Of a DNA stretch of 64,000 nt, positions 25,345 through 33,833 are shown piece after piece; position 1 is the stretch's first letter, and each line of letters starts with the position of its first letter. The notes below the pieces were generated by a model, which saw only the letters and a list, made by a program, of their open reading frames with translations, searched no databases and was not told the DNA's origin. The stretch covers positions 744,001-808,000 of the forward strand of contig NZ_CP068047.1 of assembly GCF_016698645.1 (NCBI RefSeq). The letters run 5' to 3'. The position numbers and the translations under genes were made by a program. The stretch is from Devosia oryziradicis (lineage in GTDB: Bacteria > Pseudomonadota > Alphaproteobacteria > Rhizobiales > Devosiaceae).

Positions 25345-25989
25345 TCACTTGGCGGGACGCTGCATCCAGTCGTCGATCGACTGGGCGATGGTCTTGAGAT
25401 GGTCGCCGGTGGAGAAGCCGCTCAACGCCTTGCGCGGCTTGAGATCATGGTCGCCGTCTTCGAGGAACTGCACCGTGATCGCCGGCGACAGGGTGTAGCT
25501 GGCGATTTCCTCAGGTGAGCCGAATTCGTCGCGGGTGCCATGGAAGATCATGGTTGGAGTCCTGAGCGCCGCCAGATGGGCGGTGCGCAGGGTTTCCGGC
25601 TTGCCCGGTGGATGGAACGGATAGCCCAGGCAAACAAGGCCCGCGATGCGGCCTGCATCGAACAGTGCATCGGCCACCATGCTGGCGACGCGGCCGCCCA
25701 TGGATTTGCCGCCGATCACCAGGGGGCCGTTCGTAGGCCCCAGATCATCCACCGCGGCGATGAATTCGGGCATGACCTTGTCGGCCCGCGGCGGCGGCTT
25801 TTTGCCAATTTCGGTGCGGCGGCCGGCCATGTAGCCGAACTCGAAGCGCGCCACGCGGAAACCTTGCGCCGCCAGGGCCTTGGTCGTGGCGTTCATGGAC
25901 GCCGAATCCATCGGTGCCCCGGCGCCATGCGCGAGGAGGATCGTCACCCGCGCGTCTTCGGGGCCGTCGAAGAGGAAGTTGGTGGGCAT
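25345..25989 (-). CDS. Alpha/beta hydrolase of the KANL3/Tex30 type
   Basis: 214 residues from ATG 25989 (MPTNFLFDGPEDARVTI). Motifs: LLAHGAGAPMDSASMN (oxyanion loop, about residue 20), GKSMGGRVASMVA carrying the nucleophile Ser near residue 100, and late DGDHDLKPR with the catalytic Asp/His. Members have an unknown substrate. Two small gaps (11 bases to xthA) suggest co-transcription with xthA. An upstream in-frame extension to 26064 carries part of a repeat and is unlikely to be translated. Confidence 0.8.
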   Translation of the reverse strand: MPTNFLFDGPEDARVTILLAHGAGAPMDSASMNATTKALAAQGFRVARFEFGYMAGRRTEIGKKPPPRADKVMPEFIAAVDDLGPTNGPLVIGGKSMGGRVASMVADALFDAGRIAGLVCLGYPFHPPGKPETLRTAHLAALRTPTMIFHGTRDEFGSPEEIASYTLSPAITVQFLEDGDHDLKPRKALSGFSTGDHLKTIAQSIDDWMQRPAK

Positions 25990-26034
25990 GAAAGAGTCCG
26001 TGGTTTTGCCCACTCTAGCCGCCGACTTACCGGT

Positions 26035-26052
26035 CGTCACCCTCGGGCTTGA
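26035..26052. repeat. Half copy of an intergenic palindrome
   Basis: CGTCACCCTCGGGCTTGA is identical over 18 bases to the left arm of the large palindrome at 52108-52193, but no right arm is present here. It lies between the hydrolase and the MerR/TPR gene. Probably a decayed copy of the same element. Confidence 0.5.
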
Positions 26053-26067
26053 GGCGACGTTCAAGCA

Positions 26068-27144
26068 TCAGCCCGCCTTGTTCAGCATCCGGTTGGCGAG
26101 CCCCACGCCTGCCCGCGCGCGCCGGGCCCAGTCGCTGGTGCCATCCAGTTCCAGGTACCGAAGCCACCATTGCCGCGCAGCGCCGAGGTCATGTGCGTCA
26201 TATTCAAGCGCCGCCAGGTTGTAGATGGCGTCGGCATAGCTGGGATCGATGGCGACGGCCCGCCCCAGATGCTCGCGGGCGGCCTGGATGCGGCCCATGT
26301 CGCGCAGCACGCCGCCATGGTTGAACCAGGCCTCGACGAATTCGGGGTCGCGCTTGATGGCGGTAATATAGGCCGTGGCGGCTTCGGGCAGATGACCCAG
26401 CGCGCGCAGGCAGTTGCCGAAATTGAATGCAGCCACCGCGTCGGTCGGGTCCATGGTGGCGCAATGTTGGTAAAGCGTGGCGGCCTCAGCGAAAAGCTGT
26501 GCGGCCTCCGCGGCTTCGGCAGCGCCGAAATAGTCCTCGGCATCCTCGTCCACTTCGGGCAGCGGCAGGAGGCGCTGGCCATCAAGCTCGGCGAGGGAAT
26601 GGGCATCCTTGGTCACGATGCGGGCCGGACCATCAGCCTGGAGCGTCAACGCGGTCAGTGAACCGACCGGGCCGATCTGGTGCACCGAGCGGGCAATGGC
26701 GCTCCAGCTGGCGCCCGACGCGACCAGCCCGGCATATTTCTTGGCGAGGATCACGTCGCGAAACGAAAAGGGCTCGGCGTGATGTTCGAAGGCGTCGAAC
26801 AGGGCCAGCAGGTCCAGCGTATCGCCATCGAGGCGGGACTGGTCGAGCATGGACTGGCGGGTAATGTTCGCCGTCGGGACGGGCGACAGGCTGCGCAGCA
26901 GGCGCAGGAAGCCGTTTTCGCTCAGCAATGGCACGGCTTTTTCTCGCGCATTGCTGACTGCTTGCTCGATGTTTGCCTGCGTCTTGCTGGCCAGCAGCTT
27001 GCGACCCAGCACCGCCGCGGTGGTGCCGCGGGTGATGTTGCGGTGGAGACGTCCGCCCAGCGCCTGGACACGGCGGGTGGCAAGGCGGAGCGGGAAGGCC
27101 TGCAGGGCGCCGATAACGCCGTAGCTCTCCCCGCTTGCTCGCAT
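26068..27144 (-). CDS. MerR-like HTH and TPR protein, end-joining neighbour
   Basis: 358 residues. Residues about 72-122 (LLSENGFLRLLRSLSPVP, LDLLALFDAFEHHAEPFSFR) and 126-157 (FSFRDVILAKKYAGLVASGA then SWSAIARSVHQI) resemble the MerR-type helix-turn-helix joined to TPRs found in many proteobacterial end-joining loci. Residues about 210-345 hold three to four TPR units (AATLYQHCATMDPTDAVAAF, EAATAYITAIKRDPEFVEAW, AREHLGRAVAIDPSYADAIY). It may be a DNA-binding regulator or scaffold. It ends three bases before the Ku stop codon side, so it follows ku directly in the same direction. Role in repair is inference. Confidence 0.72.
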   Translation of the reverse strand: MRASGESYGVIGALQAFPLRLATRRVQALGGRLHRNITRGTTAAVLGRKLLASKTQANIEQAVSNAREKAVPLLSENGFLRLLRSLSPVPTANITRQSMLDQSRLDGDTLDLLALFDAFEHHAEPFSFRDVILAKKYAGLVASGASWSAIARSVHQIGPVGSLTALTLQADGPARIVTKDAHSLAELDGQRLLPLPEVDEDAEDYFGAAEAAEAAQLFAEAATLYQHCATMDPTDAVAAFNFGNCLRALGHLPEAATAYITAIKRDPEFVEAWFNHGGVLRDMGRIQAAREHLGRAVAIDPSYADAIYNLAALEYDAHDLGAARQWWLRYLELDGTSDWARRARAGVGLANRMLNKAG

Positions 27145-27147
27145 GGT

Positions 27148-28050
27148 TTAGGCCTTCTTCTTCGATGCCGCCTTTGGTGCTGCGGCCTTGGATGCCTCGA
27201 GGGCGGCCTTGAGCGATGCCTTTGCGGCCGATTCCTTGGGTGCAGCCGGGGCCTTGGCCTTGCTGGGAGCCGCCGGCTTGGCTTCGCCGAGGCTGGCCTT
27301 GAGCGCATCCATCAGGTTGATAACATTGCCGCGTTCGGGCGCCGCTGCAATGATTGGTTTGTGACCCTTGAGCTTTTCCTTGATCATGGCCATCAGCGCC
27401 ACTTCATAGCGGTCCTCATAGGCCTTGGGATCGAAGTGGGTGACCTTCTGCTCGATCAGCTTCTGCGCCAGGTCGAGCATTTCGGGATCCGGCTTGCCCA
27501 CTGGGACATTGCCGAAATATTCGGCCGTGCCGCGCACCTCATTGGGGTTGCGCAGGGTGGTGACGAACATGCCGTTTTCGCGGGCGCCGATGGTGACGAC
27601 GCGTTCGCGGCTCGACAGCACCAGGCGGGCAATGGCGACCTTGCCGGCCTTGCGCATGGCTTCGCGCAACACCACGAAGGTTTCCTCGGCCATGGCGCCG
27701 TCAGGGGCCAGGTAATAGGGGGCGTCCTGGTAGATCACGTCCACTTCGCTCTCGTCGACAAAGGCCTCGATGTTGAGCGTGTGGTTGGATTCGATGCGGA
27801 CGGCGTCGAGGTCGGAGTCCTCGATGATGATGTATTGCTTGTCTTCGTATTCGTAGCCACGCACCAGGTCGGATCGCTCGACCAGGCCCAGTTCGGGGTC
27901 GACCGGCTTCATGTTGATGCGATTATGGGTGTCCTTGTGCAGCTGGTTGAAGCTGATGCGCTCGGACGTCGATGTCGCCGGGAACATCTTGACCGCGCAG
28001 CTGACCAGGCTCAGTCGAATATGGCCTTTCCAACTTGCCCTTGGTGCCAT
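27148..28050 (-). CDS. ku: Ku protein, bacterial non-homologous end joining
   Basis: 300 residues. Ku core residues about 1-245: WKGHIRLSLVSCAVKMFPAT, the RISFNQLHKDTHNRINMK segment, YEYEDKQYIIIEDSDLDAVR, LEIKARGE-like VLSSRERVV, VGKPDPEMLDLAQKLIEQK. The C-terminal 50 residues are Lys/Ala-rich (KAKAPAAPKESAAKASLK), a basic tail that in other bacterial Ku proteins binds DNA and contacts LigD. The homodimer encircles broken DNA ends. AGGAGG lies just before the ATG at 28050. LigD precedes it by 41 bases, so both are likely co-expressed. Confidence 0.93.
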   Translation of the reverse strand: MAPRASWKGHIRLSLVSCAVKMFPATSTSERISFNQLHKDTHNRINMKPVDPELGLVERSDLVRGYEYEDKQYIIIEDSDLDAVRIESNHTLNIEAFVDESEVDVIYQDAPYYLAPDGAMAEETFVVLREAMRKAGKVAIARLVLSSRERVVTIGARENGMFVTTLRNPNEVRGTAEYFGNVPVGKPDPEMLDLAQKLIEQKVTHFDPKAYEDRYEVALMAMIKEKLKGHKPIIAAAPERGNVINLMDALKASLGEAKPAAPSKAKAPAAPKESAAKASLKAALEASKAAAPKAASKKKA

Positions 28051-28091
28051 TGTCGCCTCCTACGCAAATACTATCGACGAAAAACAAATAC

Positions 28092-30533
28092 TCATGGCGC
28101 CAGATCCCGTGCTGACTCGTTAATGTCGGCCCAGGGGTCACCTGCCGTGGTTAATAAACCCGGAAGAGTAGAGTAATTCAGGTCCTCCGGAGAGTCGATG
28201 GACTCCAGATCGCGCCAGTCTATTGGGGTCGATGCCGGCAAGTGCGGCCGGGCCCGCAACGAATAGGCGGCGACGGCGGTCGCGCTCCTGGCATTGCGGT
28301 GATAGTCGATGAAGATGCGGCCCTTGCGGTTCTGTTCGCCCATCGTGGTGGTGAAGGTGTCCTTGCCCGTCTTGGCCAAGGCCACCGCGATCGTCGCACA
28401 GGCGGCGTGGGCCTGCTTCCAGGTCAGCTTTTTCGTGGTCGGCACGACGATGTGGACGCCCTTGCCGCCCGACGTCTTGACGAAAGGCTTGAGCCCCATG
28501 CCCTCGAGTTCGCCACGCAGGTGCACGGCCGCGTTGACCACGTCGCGCCAGGCGATGCCCTCGCCCGGATCGAGGTCGAAGATCACCCGGTCCGGCTTGT
28601 CGATATGGCTGGCATGGGTGCCCCAGGCGTGGAATTCGATGACACCGAACTGGGCCAGCGCCAGATAACCCTTAGCGTCTTCGACCGAGATATAGACCTG
28701 GCTTTCGCCTTCCGAATTCTGCGTCTCGAAGCTCTTGAGGGTCGTCGGCATGCCGGTAAAGGGGTGGCGCTGGAAGAAGCAGTCACCCGGCTTGCCGGTG
28801 GGGCAGCGGAACAGCGAGACCGGCCGGTTGAACAGGTGCGGCAGCATGTAGTCGCCCACCGCGGCGTAATAGACCGCGATATCGAGCTTGGTCGGGCCGG
28901 ACTTGCCGAACAGCCGGCGGGTCGGGTTGGTGACCCAGATGCCGGCCAGGTCGGCATCGGAAATGATGCGCTTGACCGGTGCTGAAATCGGCGTCGTCAG
29001 CTCGGCCTGGCGCAGGCCCTTGAATACGGCGTGGCGCAGCATGCCGTCTGACGTCATGGTGGCATACTGCACGCGGCCGGTGAGGATGGGCCGTACCGCG
29101 ATGATTTCCTTGGGTGCGCCTTCGAGCTTGTCATCGATGCGCAACTGGGCGAGGCGGTCGACCATGGACTTCATCGTCGCTGCATCAAAGCCGGTGCCGA
29201 CCTTGCCGCGGTAGACCAGCTCGCCCTCGACCCATTCGCCCATGGCCAGGGCGCCGATGCCGCCGTTGGCCGCGCTCTCGCTATAACCGGCGATGACGAA
29301 ATCGCCGAGCTTGAGCGCCTTGACCTTGAGCCAGGTGGAGGAACGGCCGGCGCTATACCGGGCATCGCTGCGCTTGCTGACAATGCCCTCGAGACCCTGC
29401 TCGGACGCCATGTCGAGGAGCGGCTGGCCGTCGCCTTCGACATGGTCGGAATACTGAATGGCCGAGCGAGGTGTTACGTGGCCGGACAACAGTTGCGCCA
29501 GCAGGGCCTTGCGCTTGACCAGCGGCGCGGCGCGAAGATCCCAGCCGTCGAGATGGAGCAGGTCGAAGGCATAGAAGACCAGCCTGTTGCCAGCGCCTGA
29601 TGATAGCGCGTCCTGGAGCATGCCGAAGCGGCTGATGCCCTTGTTGTCGAGCACGACGATCTCGCCGTCGATAATGGCATCCTTGACCCCGAGCGCCGCG
29701 AAGGCCTCCGGCAGGTCGCCGTAGCGCCTGGTCCAGTCGAGCCCGCCGCGGGTGATCAGGCGGGTCGTTGTGCCCTCAACGAAGGCCAGTGTGCGATAGC
29801 CGTCGAACTTGATCTCGTGCAGATAGCCGCCATCGGCACGCGGCACCTTGTCGGCTGGCGAGGCGAGCTGCAGCTCCGCGGTTGCGGGCAATGGTGCCTT
29901 GATCGCGCCGGCCAGCTTGGCCGGCTGGGGCTTCGTCGTCTTCTTGAGCGGCGCGGTCGGTGGTGGCGGTGGGGCGACCAGCTCCTCGATCAGCCGGCCG
30001 GTCTTGACGCTTTCGGGCCGGGTCTGGAGGATATCCTCGGTGGTCGACATGAACGTGTCCCGTTCCTTGAACAGGATCCAGCTCTCCTTGCCTTTATCCT
30101 CCGGCTTGCCCTTGAGGCGGGCGAGCATCCAGCCGCCGCGGAGTTTTTCCCCGACCAGGCGAAACTTGAAAGCGCCCTTGGCGAGGCCTTCATGCGGGTC
30201 TTCCATCGGCGCCCAGGTGCCGGTGTCCCAGACGATCATCGGTCCGCCGCCATATTCGCCCTCGGGGATCACGGCCTCGAAGTCGATATATTCGATAGGA
30301 TGGTCTTCCGTGCGAGCGGCGAAGCGCTTGTCGGCCGGATTGAGCGAGGGCCCCTTGGGCACGGCCCAGCTCTTGAGCACGCCATCGAGCTCGAGGCGCA
30401 GGTCGTAATGGTCGGCCGTGGCGTGATGCTTGTGGATGACGAAGCGATTGCTGCCGCTGCCAATGGCGCCTGCCGGTTCACTGGTGCGGGCAAAGTCGCG
30501 CTTGGCGCGGTAGGTGCTGAGCTTGTCGGCCAT
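28092..30533 (-). CDS. ligD: ATP-dependent DNA ligase D (PE-LIG-POL)
   Basis: 813 residues from ATG 30533 (MADKLSTYRAKRDFARTSEP); an upstream in-frame ATG at 30608 lies in a repeat element. Order: 3'-phosphoesterase domain residues about 30-190 (FVIHKHHATADHYDLRLELD, PEGEYGGG), ligase domain about 225-510 with Lys242 in EIKFDGYRT as the nucleotidyl-accepting residue, and primase-polymerase domain about 530-800 (VIFDLDPGEGIAWRDVV, SGGKGVHIVVP, FIDYHRNARSATAVAAYS). The POL metal Asp pair is in DLDPGE. It carries out end processing, fill-in and sealing with Ku. This order is usual for proteobacterial LigD. Confidence 0.93.
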   Translation of the reverse strand: MADKLSTYRAKRDFARTSEPAGAIGSGSNRFVIHKHHATADHYDLRLELDGVLKSWAVPKGPSLNPADKRFAARTEDHPIEYIDFEAVIPEGEYGGGPMIVWDTGTWAPMEDPHEGLAKGAFKFRLVGEKLRGGWMLARLKGKPEDKGKESWILFKERDTFMSTTEDILQTRPESVKTGRLIEELVAPPPPPTAPLKKTTKPQPAKLAGAIKAPLPATAELQLASPADKVPRADGGYLHEIKFDGYRTLAFVEGTTTRLITRGGLDWTRRYGDLPEAFAALGVKDAIIDGEIVVLDNKGISRFGMLQDALSSGAGNRLVFYAFDLLHLDGWDLRAAPLVKRKALLAQLLSGHVTPRSAIQYSDHVEGDGQPLLDMASEQGLEGIVSKRSDARYSAGRSSTWLKVKALKLGDFVIAGYSESAANGGIGALAMGEWVEGELVYRGKVGTGFDAATMKSMVDRLAQLRIDDKLEGAPKEIIAVRPILTGRVQYATMTSDGMLRHAVFKGLRQAELTTPISAPVKRIISDADLAGIWVTNPTRRLFGKSGPTKLDIAVYYAAVGDYMLPHLFNRPVSLFRCPTGKPGDCFFQRHPFTGMPTTLKSFETQNSEGESQVYISVEDAKGYLALAQFGVIEFHAWGTHASHIDKPDRVIFDLDPGEGIAWRDVVNAAVHLRGELEGMGLKPFVKTSGGKGVHIVVPTTKKLTWKQAHAACATIAVALAKTGKDTFTTTMGEQNRKGRIFIDYHRNARSATAVAAYSLRARPHLPASTPIDWRDLESIDSPEDLNYSTLPGLLTTAGDPWADINESARDLAP

Positions 30534-30601
30534 GGCGGGCAGGATAGCGCGAAGGGGTGAATGAGGGCTTAGGGCGGCGCACACCTGCTGCCTCAAACGC
30601 G

Positions 30602-30675
30602 ATGTCACCCCGGCGAAAGCCCGGGCTCATCCTGGGATCTCAAGATGGATCCCGGCTCAAGGTCGGGATGACACC
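30602..30675. repeat. Mosaic intergenic palindromic element
   Basis: Outer arms ATGTCACCCCGGC and GTCGGGATGACAC pair over most positions; an inner hairpin GGGATC...GATCCC lies at about 30634-30653. This composition is typical of alphaproteobacterial intergenic mosaic palindromes. It sits between ligD and the VOC gene. Confidence 0.6.
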
Positions 30676-30700
30676 ATGTTTGAGAAGAACGGCCGTGTCC

Positions 30701-31102
30701 CTAGCCCTGCTTCACGCTCTGCCCGATGGCCCAGGTCACGCCGAATGGATCACGCACCTGGCCGTAGATGTCGCCCCAGAATTCGGTCTTGAGCGGCGAG
30801 GTGATTTCGCAGCCGGCGGCGACGGCGCGGTCCCACCACTTCTGGGCGTCGTCGACATGAATGTGCATGTTGAAGCCCTGCGGGGCGACGGGGGCAAAGC
30901 CATAGTCGGGAAAGAAGTCGCAGACGAAGACCGGGCTGCCATTGATGTCGATCTGGCTGTGCATCAGCTTGTCGCTGTTTTCGGCAGGTATGGTTTCGCG
31001 CTCGATGCCGCCGAAGGCGGCCTTGTAGAATTCGAGCGCCTTGCGGGCGCCATCGACGTTCAGATAGGGCGTAACGCCGCCCTTGGGACGAAAATCAGAC
31101 AT
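30701..31102 (-). CDS. VOC/glyoxalase superfamily protein, PhnB-like
   Basis: 133 residues. One betaalphabetabetabeta unit pair: TPYLNVDGARKALEFYKAAFG near residue 10-30, MHSQIDINGSPVFVCDF, and FNMHIHVDDAQKWWDRAVAAG with the metal-proximal His, then YGQVRDPFGVTWAIGQ. PhnB-type proteins of the VOC fold often accompany ECF42 sigma genes, as here (next gene upstream, 71 bases). Substrate unknown; likely an environmental-stress or antibiotic-related enzyme or binding protein. Confidence 0.8.
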   Translation of the reverse strand: MSDFRPKGGVTPYLNVDGARKALEFYKAAFGGIERETIPAENSDKLMHSQIDINGSPVFVCDFFPDYGFAPVAPQGFNMHIHVDDAQKWWDRAVAAGCEITSPLKTEFWGDIYGQVRDPFGVTWAIGQSVKQG

Positions 31103-31173
31103 TGGTTAGCTCTCCCTTGGTTGGTTCATGCAAGCACGACGAGTGCCGTGGCGGCAATTCGACAGCCTCGCGA

Positions 31174-32442
31174 CTATTTTGCCGATAGCGCGGGCGGCAG
31201 CGCCGGTGGGGTCCCGAGCCGGTCGAGATGGAGCCGGATATGGGCGGCTTCGGCGGGCGAGTTAGCCAGGGCGATGGCCCGTTTGAAGGCTTCGCGGGCG
31301 CCAGCCTTGTCGCCCAGTTGCAGCAGCAGGCCGCCGCGCACGCCGTGGTAGTAGAAATAGCCCCCGAGCTTTTCCTCCAGCGGGGTCACCAGTGCCAGGG
31401 CGGCCGCGGGACCGCGCACCTTGTTCACCGCCACAGCGCGATTGAGTGTCACCACCGGCGAAGGCTGCAGAACTTCAAGCGTCTGGTAGAGCCGGTCGAT
31501 GGCGCCCCAATCGGTATCGGCCGCGTGCCTGGCGCGGGCATGCTGGGCGGCAATGGCCGCCTGGACCTGGTAGATGCCGGGCTCCTGGTGGCGCAGTGCC
31601 TTTTCCACCAGGGCACGGCCTTCGGTCAGCATCTCCGCATTCCAGAGCCCACGATCCTGATCCTCGAGCAGCACGATCTGCCCGGCAGCATCGACCCGTG
31701 CGCCATTGCGGGCATGCTGCAGCAGCATCAGGGCCAGCAGGCCCATGACCTCGGGCTCGGACGGGAAGAGGCGCAGCAGCAGGCGGGCCAGCCGGATGGC
31801 TTCGTCGCAGAGCTGGGCCGCGTCGGGGTCGGAATGGCCGCGCGAATAGCCTTCGTTGAACACCAGATAGAGCATCATGGCGACAATGCCGAGCCGCTGC
31901 AGCCGGTCTTCTGCATCGGGCGGATCGAAGGATACCGGATTGGCCGCGATGCGGGCCTTGGCGCGGGTGATGCGCTGCTCCATGGCGGCTTCGCTGATGA
32001 GGAAGGCCCGGGCGATCTGGCGCAGGGGCAGCCCGGCGACGATCCGAAGCGCCAGGGCAATCTGCTGGTTGGACGGCAGGTCGGGATGGCAGCAGATGAA
32101 CAGCAGCCGCAGGATATCATCGCGATAGTGGGCGCCATCGAGCCGAGCGGCGATATCGGTCTCGGCATCCTCGAGGTCGGACAGCCGCTCCTCCGGCGGC
32201 AGCGCGACATTGTTCCTGGTCTTGCGGACGGCATCGATGCCGCAATTGCGGCCGACAAACACCAGCCAGGCCACGGTGTCGCGCGGCGGGCCCTTGTCCG
32301 GCCAGGTCCTGACGGCGCGGAGGCTTGCCTCCTGGAAGGCCTCCTCGGCCGTGTCGAGATTGCGGAAATAGCGCAGCAGGGCGCTCAACGCCTGGGGTCG
32401 GGCGGCCATCAGGGCCGCGGCTATCCAGGCATTGTCGACCAT
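31174..32442 (-). CDS. ECF RNA polymerase sigma factor, ECF42 type
   Basis: 422 residues, far longer than a normal ECF factor. Residues about 10-180 contain sigma regions 2 and 4 (FRNLDTAEEAFQEASLRAVR, ALRIVAGLPLRQIARAFLIS). Residues about 190-420 are a helical TPR-like extension (MLYLVFNEGYSRGHSDPDAA, VVTLNRAVAVNKVRGPAAAL, YFYYHGVRGGLLLQLGDKAG) characteristic of ECF42/DUF6596. The partner is the DGPF/YCII gene just upstream, overlapping by one base (TGATG); ECF42 factors are typically paired with DGPF proteins. No anti-sigma gene is seen. Confidence 0.88.
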   Translation of the reverse strand: MVDNAWIAAALMAARPQALSALLRYFRNLDTAEEAFQEASLRAVRTWPDKGPPRDTVAWLVFVGRNCGIDAVRKTRNNVALPPEERLSDLEDAETDIAARLDGAHYRDDILRLLFICCHPDLPSNQQIALALRIVAGLPLRQIARAFLISEAAMEQRITRAKARIAANPVSFDPPDAEDRLQRLGIVAMMLYLVFNEGYSRGHSDPDAAQLCDEAIRLARLLLRLFPSEPEVMGLLALMLLQHARNGARVDAAGQIVLLEDQDRGLWNAEMLTEGRALVEKALRHQEPGIYQVQAAIAAQHARARHAADTDWGAIDRLYQTLEVLQPSPVVTLNRAVAVNKVRGPAAALALVTPLEEKLGGYFYYHGVRGGLLLQLGDKAGAREAFKRAIALANSPAEAAHIRLHLDRLGTPPALPPALSAK

Positions 32443-32813
32443 CAGCCAATCTCACTGGGGTGGAATACCGCGACCGGACGGATTTCGTAGGAGCCCAGGC
32501 CTGGATTGGCCACCGCCAGATCCTTGGCGAACTGGATGGCTTCCTCGAGCGTGTCGCAATCGACCGTGTAGAAGCCCAAAAACTGCTCCTTAGTCTCGGC
32601 AAAGGGTCCGTCGATGATCAGCGGCTCGCCCGAATTCTTGCGCAGGGTGGTGGCGGAGGTGGTCGGCAGCAGCCGCGCGACCGGGCCGAGCTTGCCCTTG
32701 GCCTTCATGGACTCCTCGACCTTGGCCAGGCGCGCCATCACGGCGTCGTCTTCTTCCTTGGACCAGGCGCCGACGGCATTCTCGTCATTGTAGCAAAGCA
32801 CGGCGTAGAGCAT
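32442..32813 (-). CDS. YCII-related (DGPF) protein, ECF42 partner
   Basis: 123 residues from ATG 32813 (MLYAVLCYNDENAVGAWSKE); the frame is open upstream to 32903 without a better start. It matches the YCII/DGPF family: YAVLCYN, DGPFAETKEQFLGFY with the DGPF motif near residue 68, and LEEAIQFAKDL. These ferredoxin-like proteins are usually encoded with ECF42 sigma factors and are likely targets or modulators. It overlaps the sigma gene by one base. Confidence 0.85.
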   Translation of the reverse strand: MLYAVLCYNDENAVGAWSKEEDDAVMARLAKVEESMKAKGKLGPVARLLPTTSATTLRKNSGEPLIIDGPFAETKEQFLGFYTVDCDTLEEAIQFAKDLAVANPGLGSYEIRPVAVFHPSEIG

Positions 32814-32903
32814 TTCGAGGATCCCTCGTCTGAAACATGACGAGCGACTATGCCCAAAACAGACAGCGGGTGAAGAGGTTTTCGTGCCTCGCGCCGACTC
32901 CAC

Positions 32904-33770
32904 CTAAGCCACGGGTGGCGGCGAATCCCTGGCAATCGTCAGCGTCGCCCCCAGCGAGGCTATGATGACAGCGGCGATACCCGCCAGCTGGAGCGGGCTC
33001 AGCGCTTCATGCAGGATGACGAAGCCTGACAGGGCGCCGAGCGCCGGCTGCCCGCTCATCAGAATGCCGAACAGGCGCGTGGGCATGTGGGGCAGCGCCA
33101 CCATGTCCAGGGCATAGGGGATGGCGCTCGAGAGCAGCGCCACGCCAAGGGCGATGGGCAGGATGGCGGGATCAAGCAGAGCCGGGCCTGCCGTGCCGAT
33201 GCCGAAGGGCAATGCGATAACCGCGGCCACCGTTACGCCCAGCGCGGTAACGTGCGGCCCGCCGCCGGTGCCGGCGCGCTGGCCGAAGATGATGTAGCCG
33301 GCCCAGCAGGCACCCGCCGCAAGGGCCAGCCCCACGCCGGCAAGGCCAATGTCACCGGACCCCTGGCCCAGGGGCAGCAGGGCCAGGAGGCCCGCCACGG
33401 CCAGCACGATCCAGCCGAAGTCGAGCGGTTTGCGCGAGCCGGCCAGGGCAACGGCCAGTGGGCCGGTGAATTCGAGGGCGACCGCGACGCCCAGGGGAAT
33501 GGTCTGCAATGCGGCGTAGAAGAAGAGGTTCATGGCGCCCATGACGGCGCCATAGAGCAGTACGGCGCGCCACTGCTGCGCGGTGATTTTCTGGCGCCAT
33601 GGCCGGAAGACCAGCAGCAACACCGTCGCCGCCAGCGTCAGCCGCAGCGTCGTGGCGCCGGCGGCGCCGACAAAGGGGAACAGGCCCTTGGCAAAGGAGG
33701 CACCGGTCTGGGTGAAGACCATGCCAAGCGCTACCAGGGCGACGGAAAAGACGACGGATTGCGGCCGCAA
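32904..33770 (-). CDS. EamA/RhtA-type membrane exporter
   Basis: 288 residues with ten hydrophobic helices in two EamA repeats (about 5-135 and 145-280). Helix 3-4 contains GALMNLFFYAALQTIPLGVA with FTGPL after it (VALEFTGPLAV), typical of RhtA-type amino-acid or metabolite exporters. The likely start is a TTG at 33770 (MRPQSVVFSVALVALG) with no convincing ribosome site; a later start is possible. Monocistronic between the DGPF gene and a convergent-side secreted protein; substrate unknown. Confidence 0.8.
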   Translation of the reverse strand: MRPQSVVFSVALVALGMVFTQTGASFAKGLFPFVGAAGATTLRLTLAATVLLLVFRPWRQKITAQQWRAVLLYGAVMGAMNLFFYAALQTIPLGVAVALEFTGPLAVALAGSRKPLDFGWIVLAVAGLLALLPLGQGSGDIGLAGVGLALAAGACWAGYIIFGQRAGTGGGPHVTALGVTVAAVIALPFGIGTAGPALLDPAILPIALGVALLSSAIPYALDMVALPHMPTRLFGILMSGQPALGALSGFVILHEALSPLQLAGIAAVIIASLGATLTIARDSPPPVA

Positions 33771-33833
33771 GGGAAGGCTTTCGAATGGATGCGGCCCTCC
33801 TAGCAGGCCGCGCCGGCTCCGTCACCGATGGCT

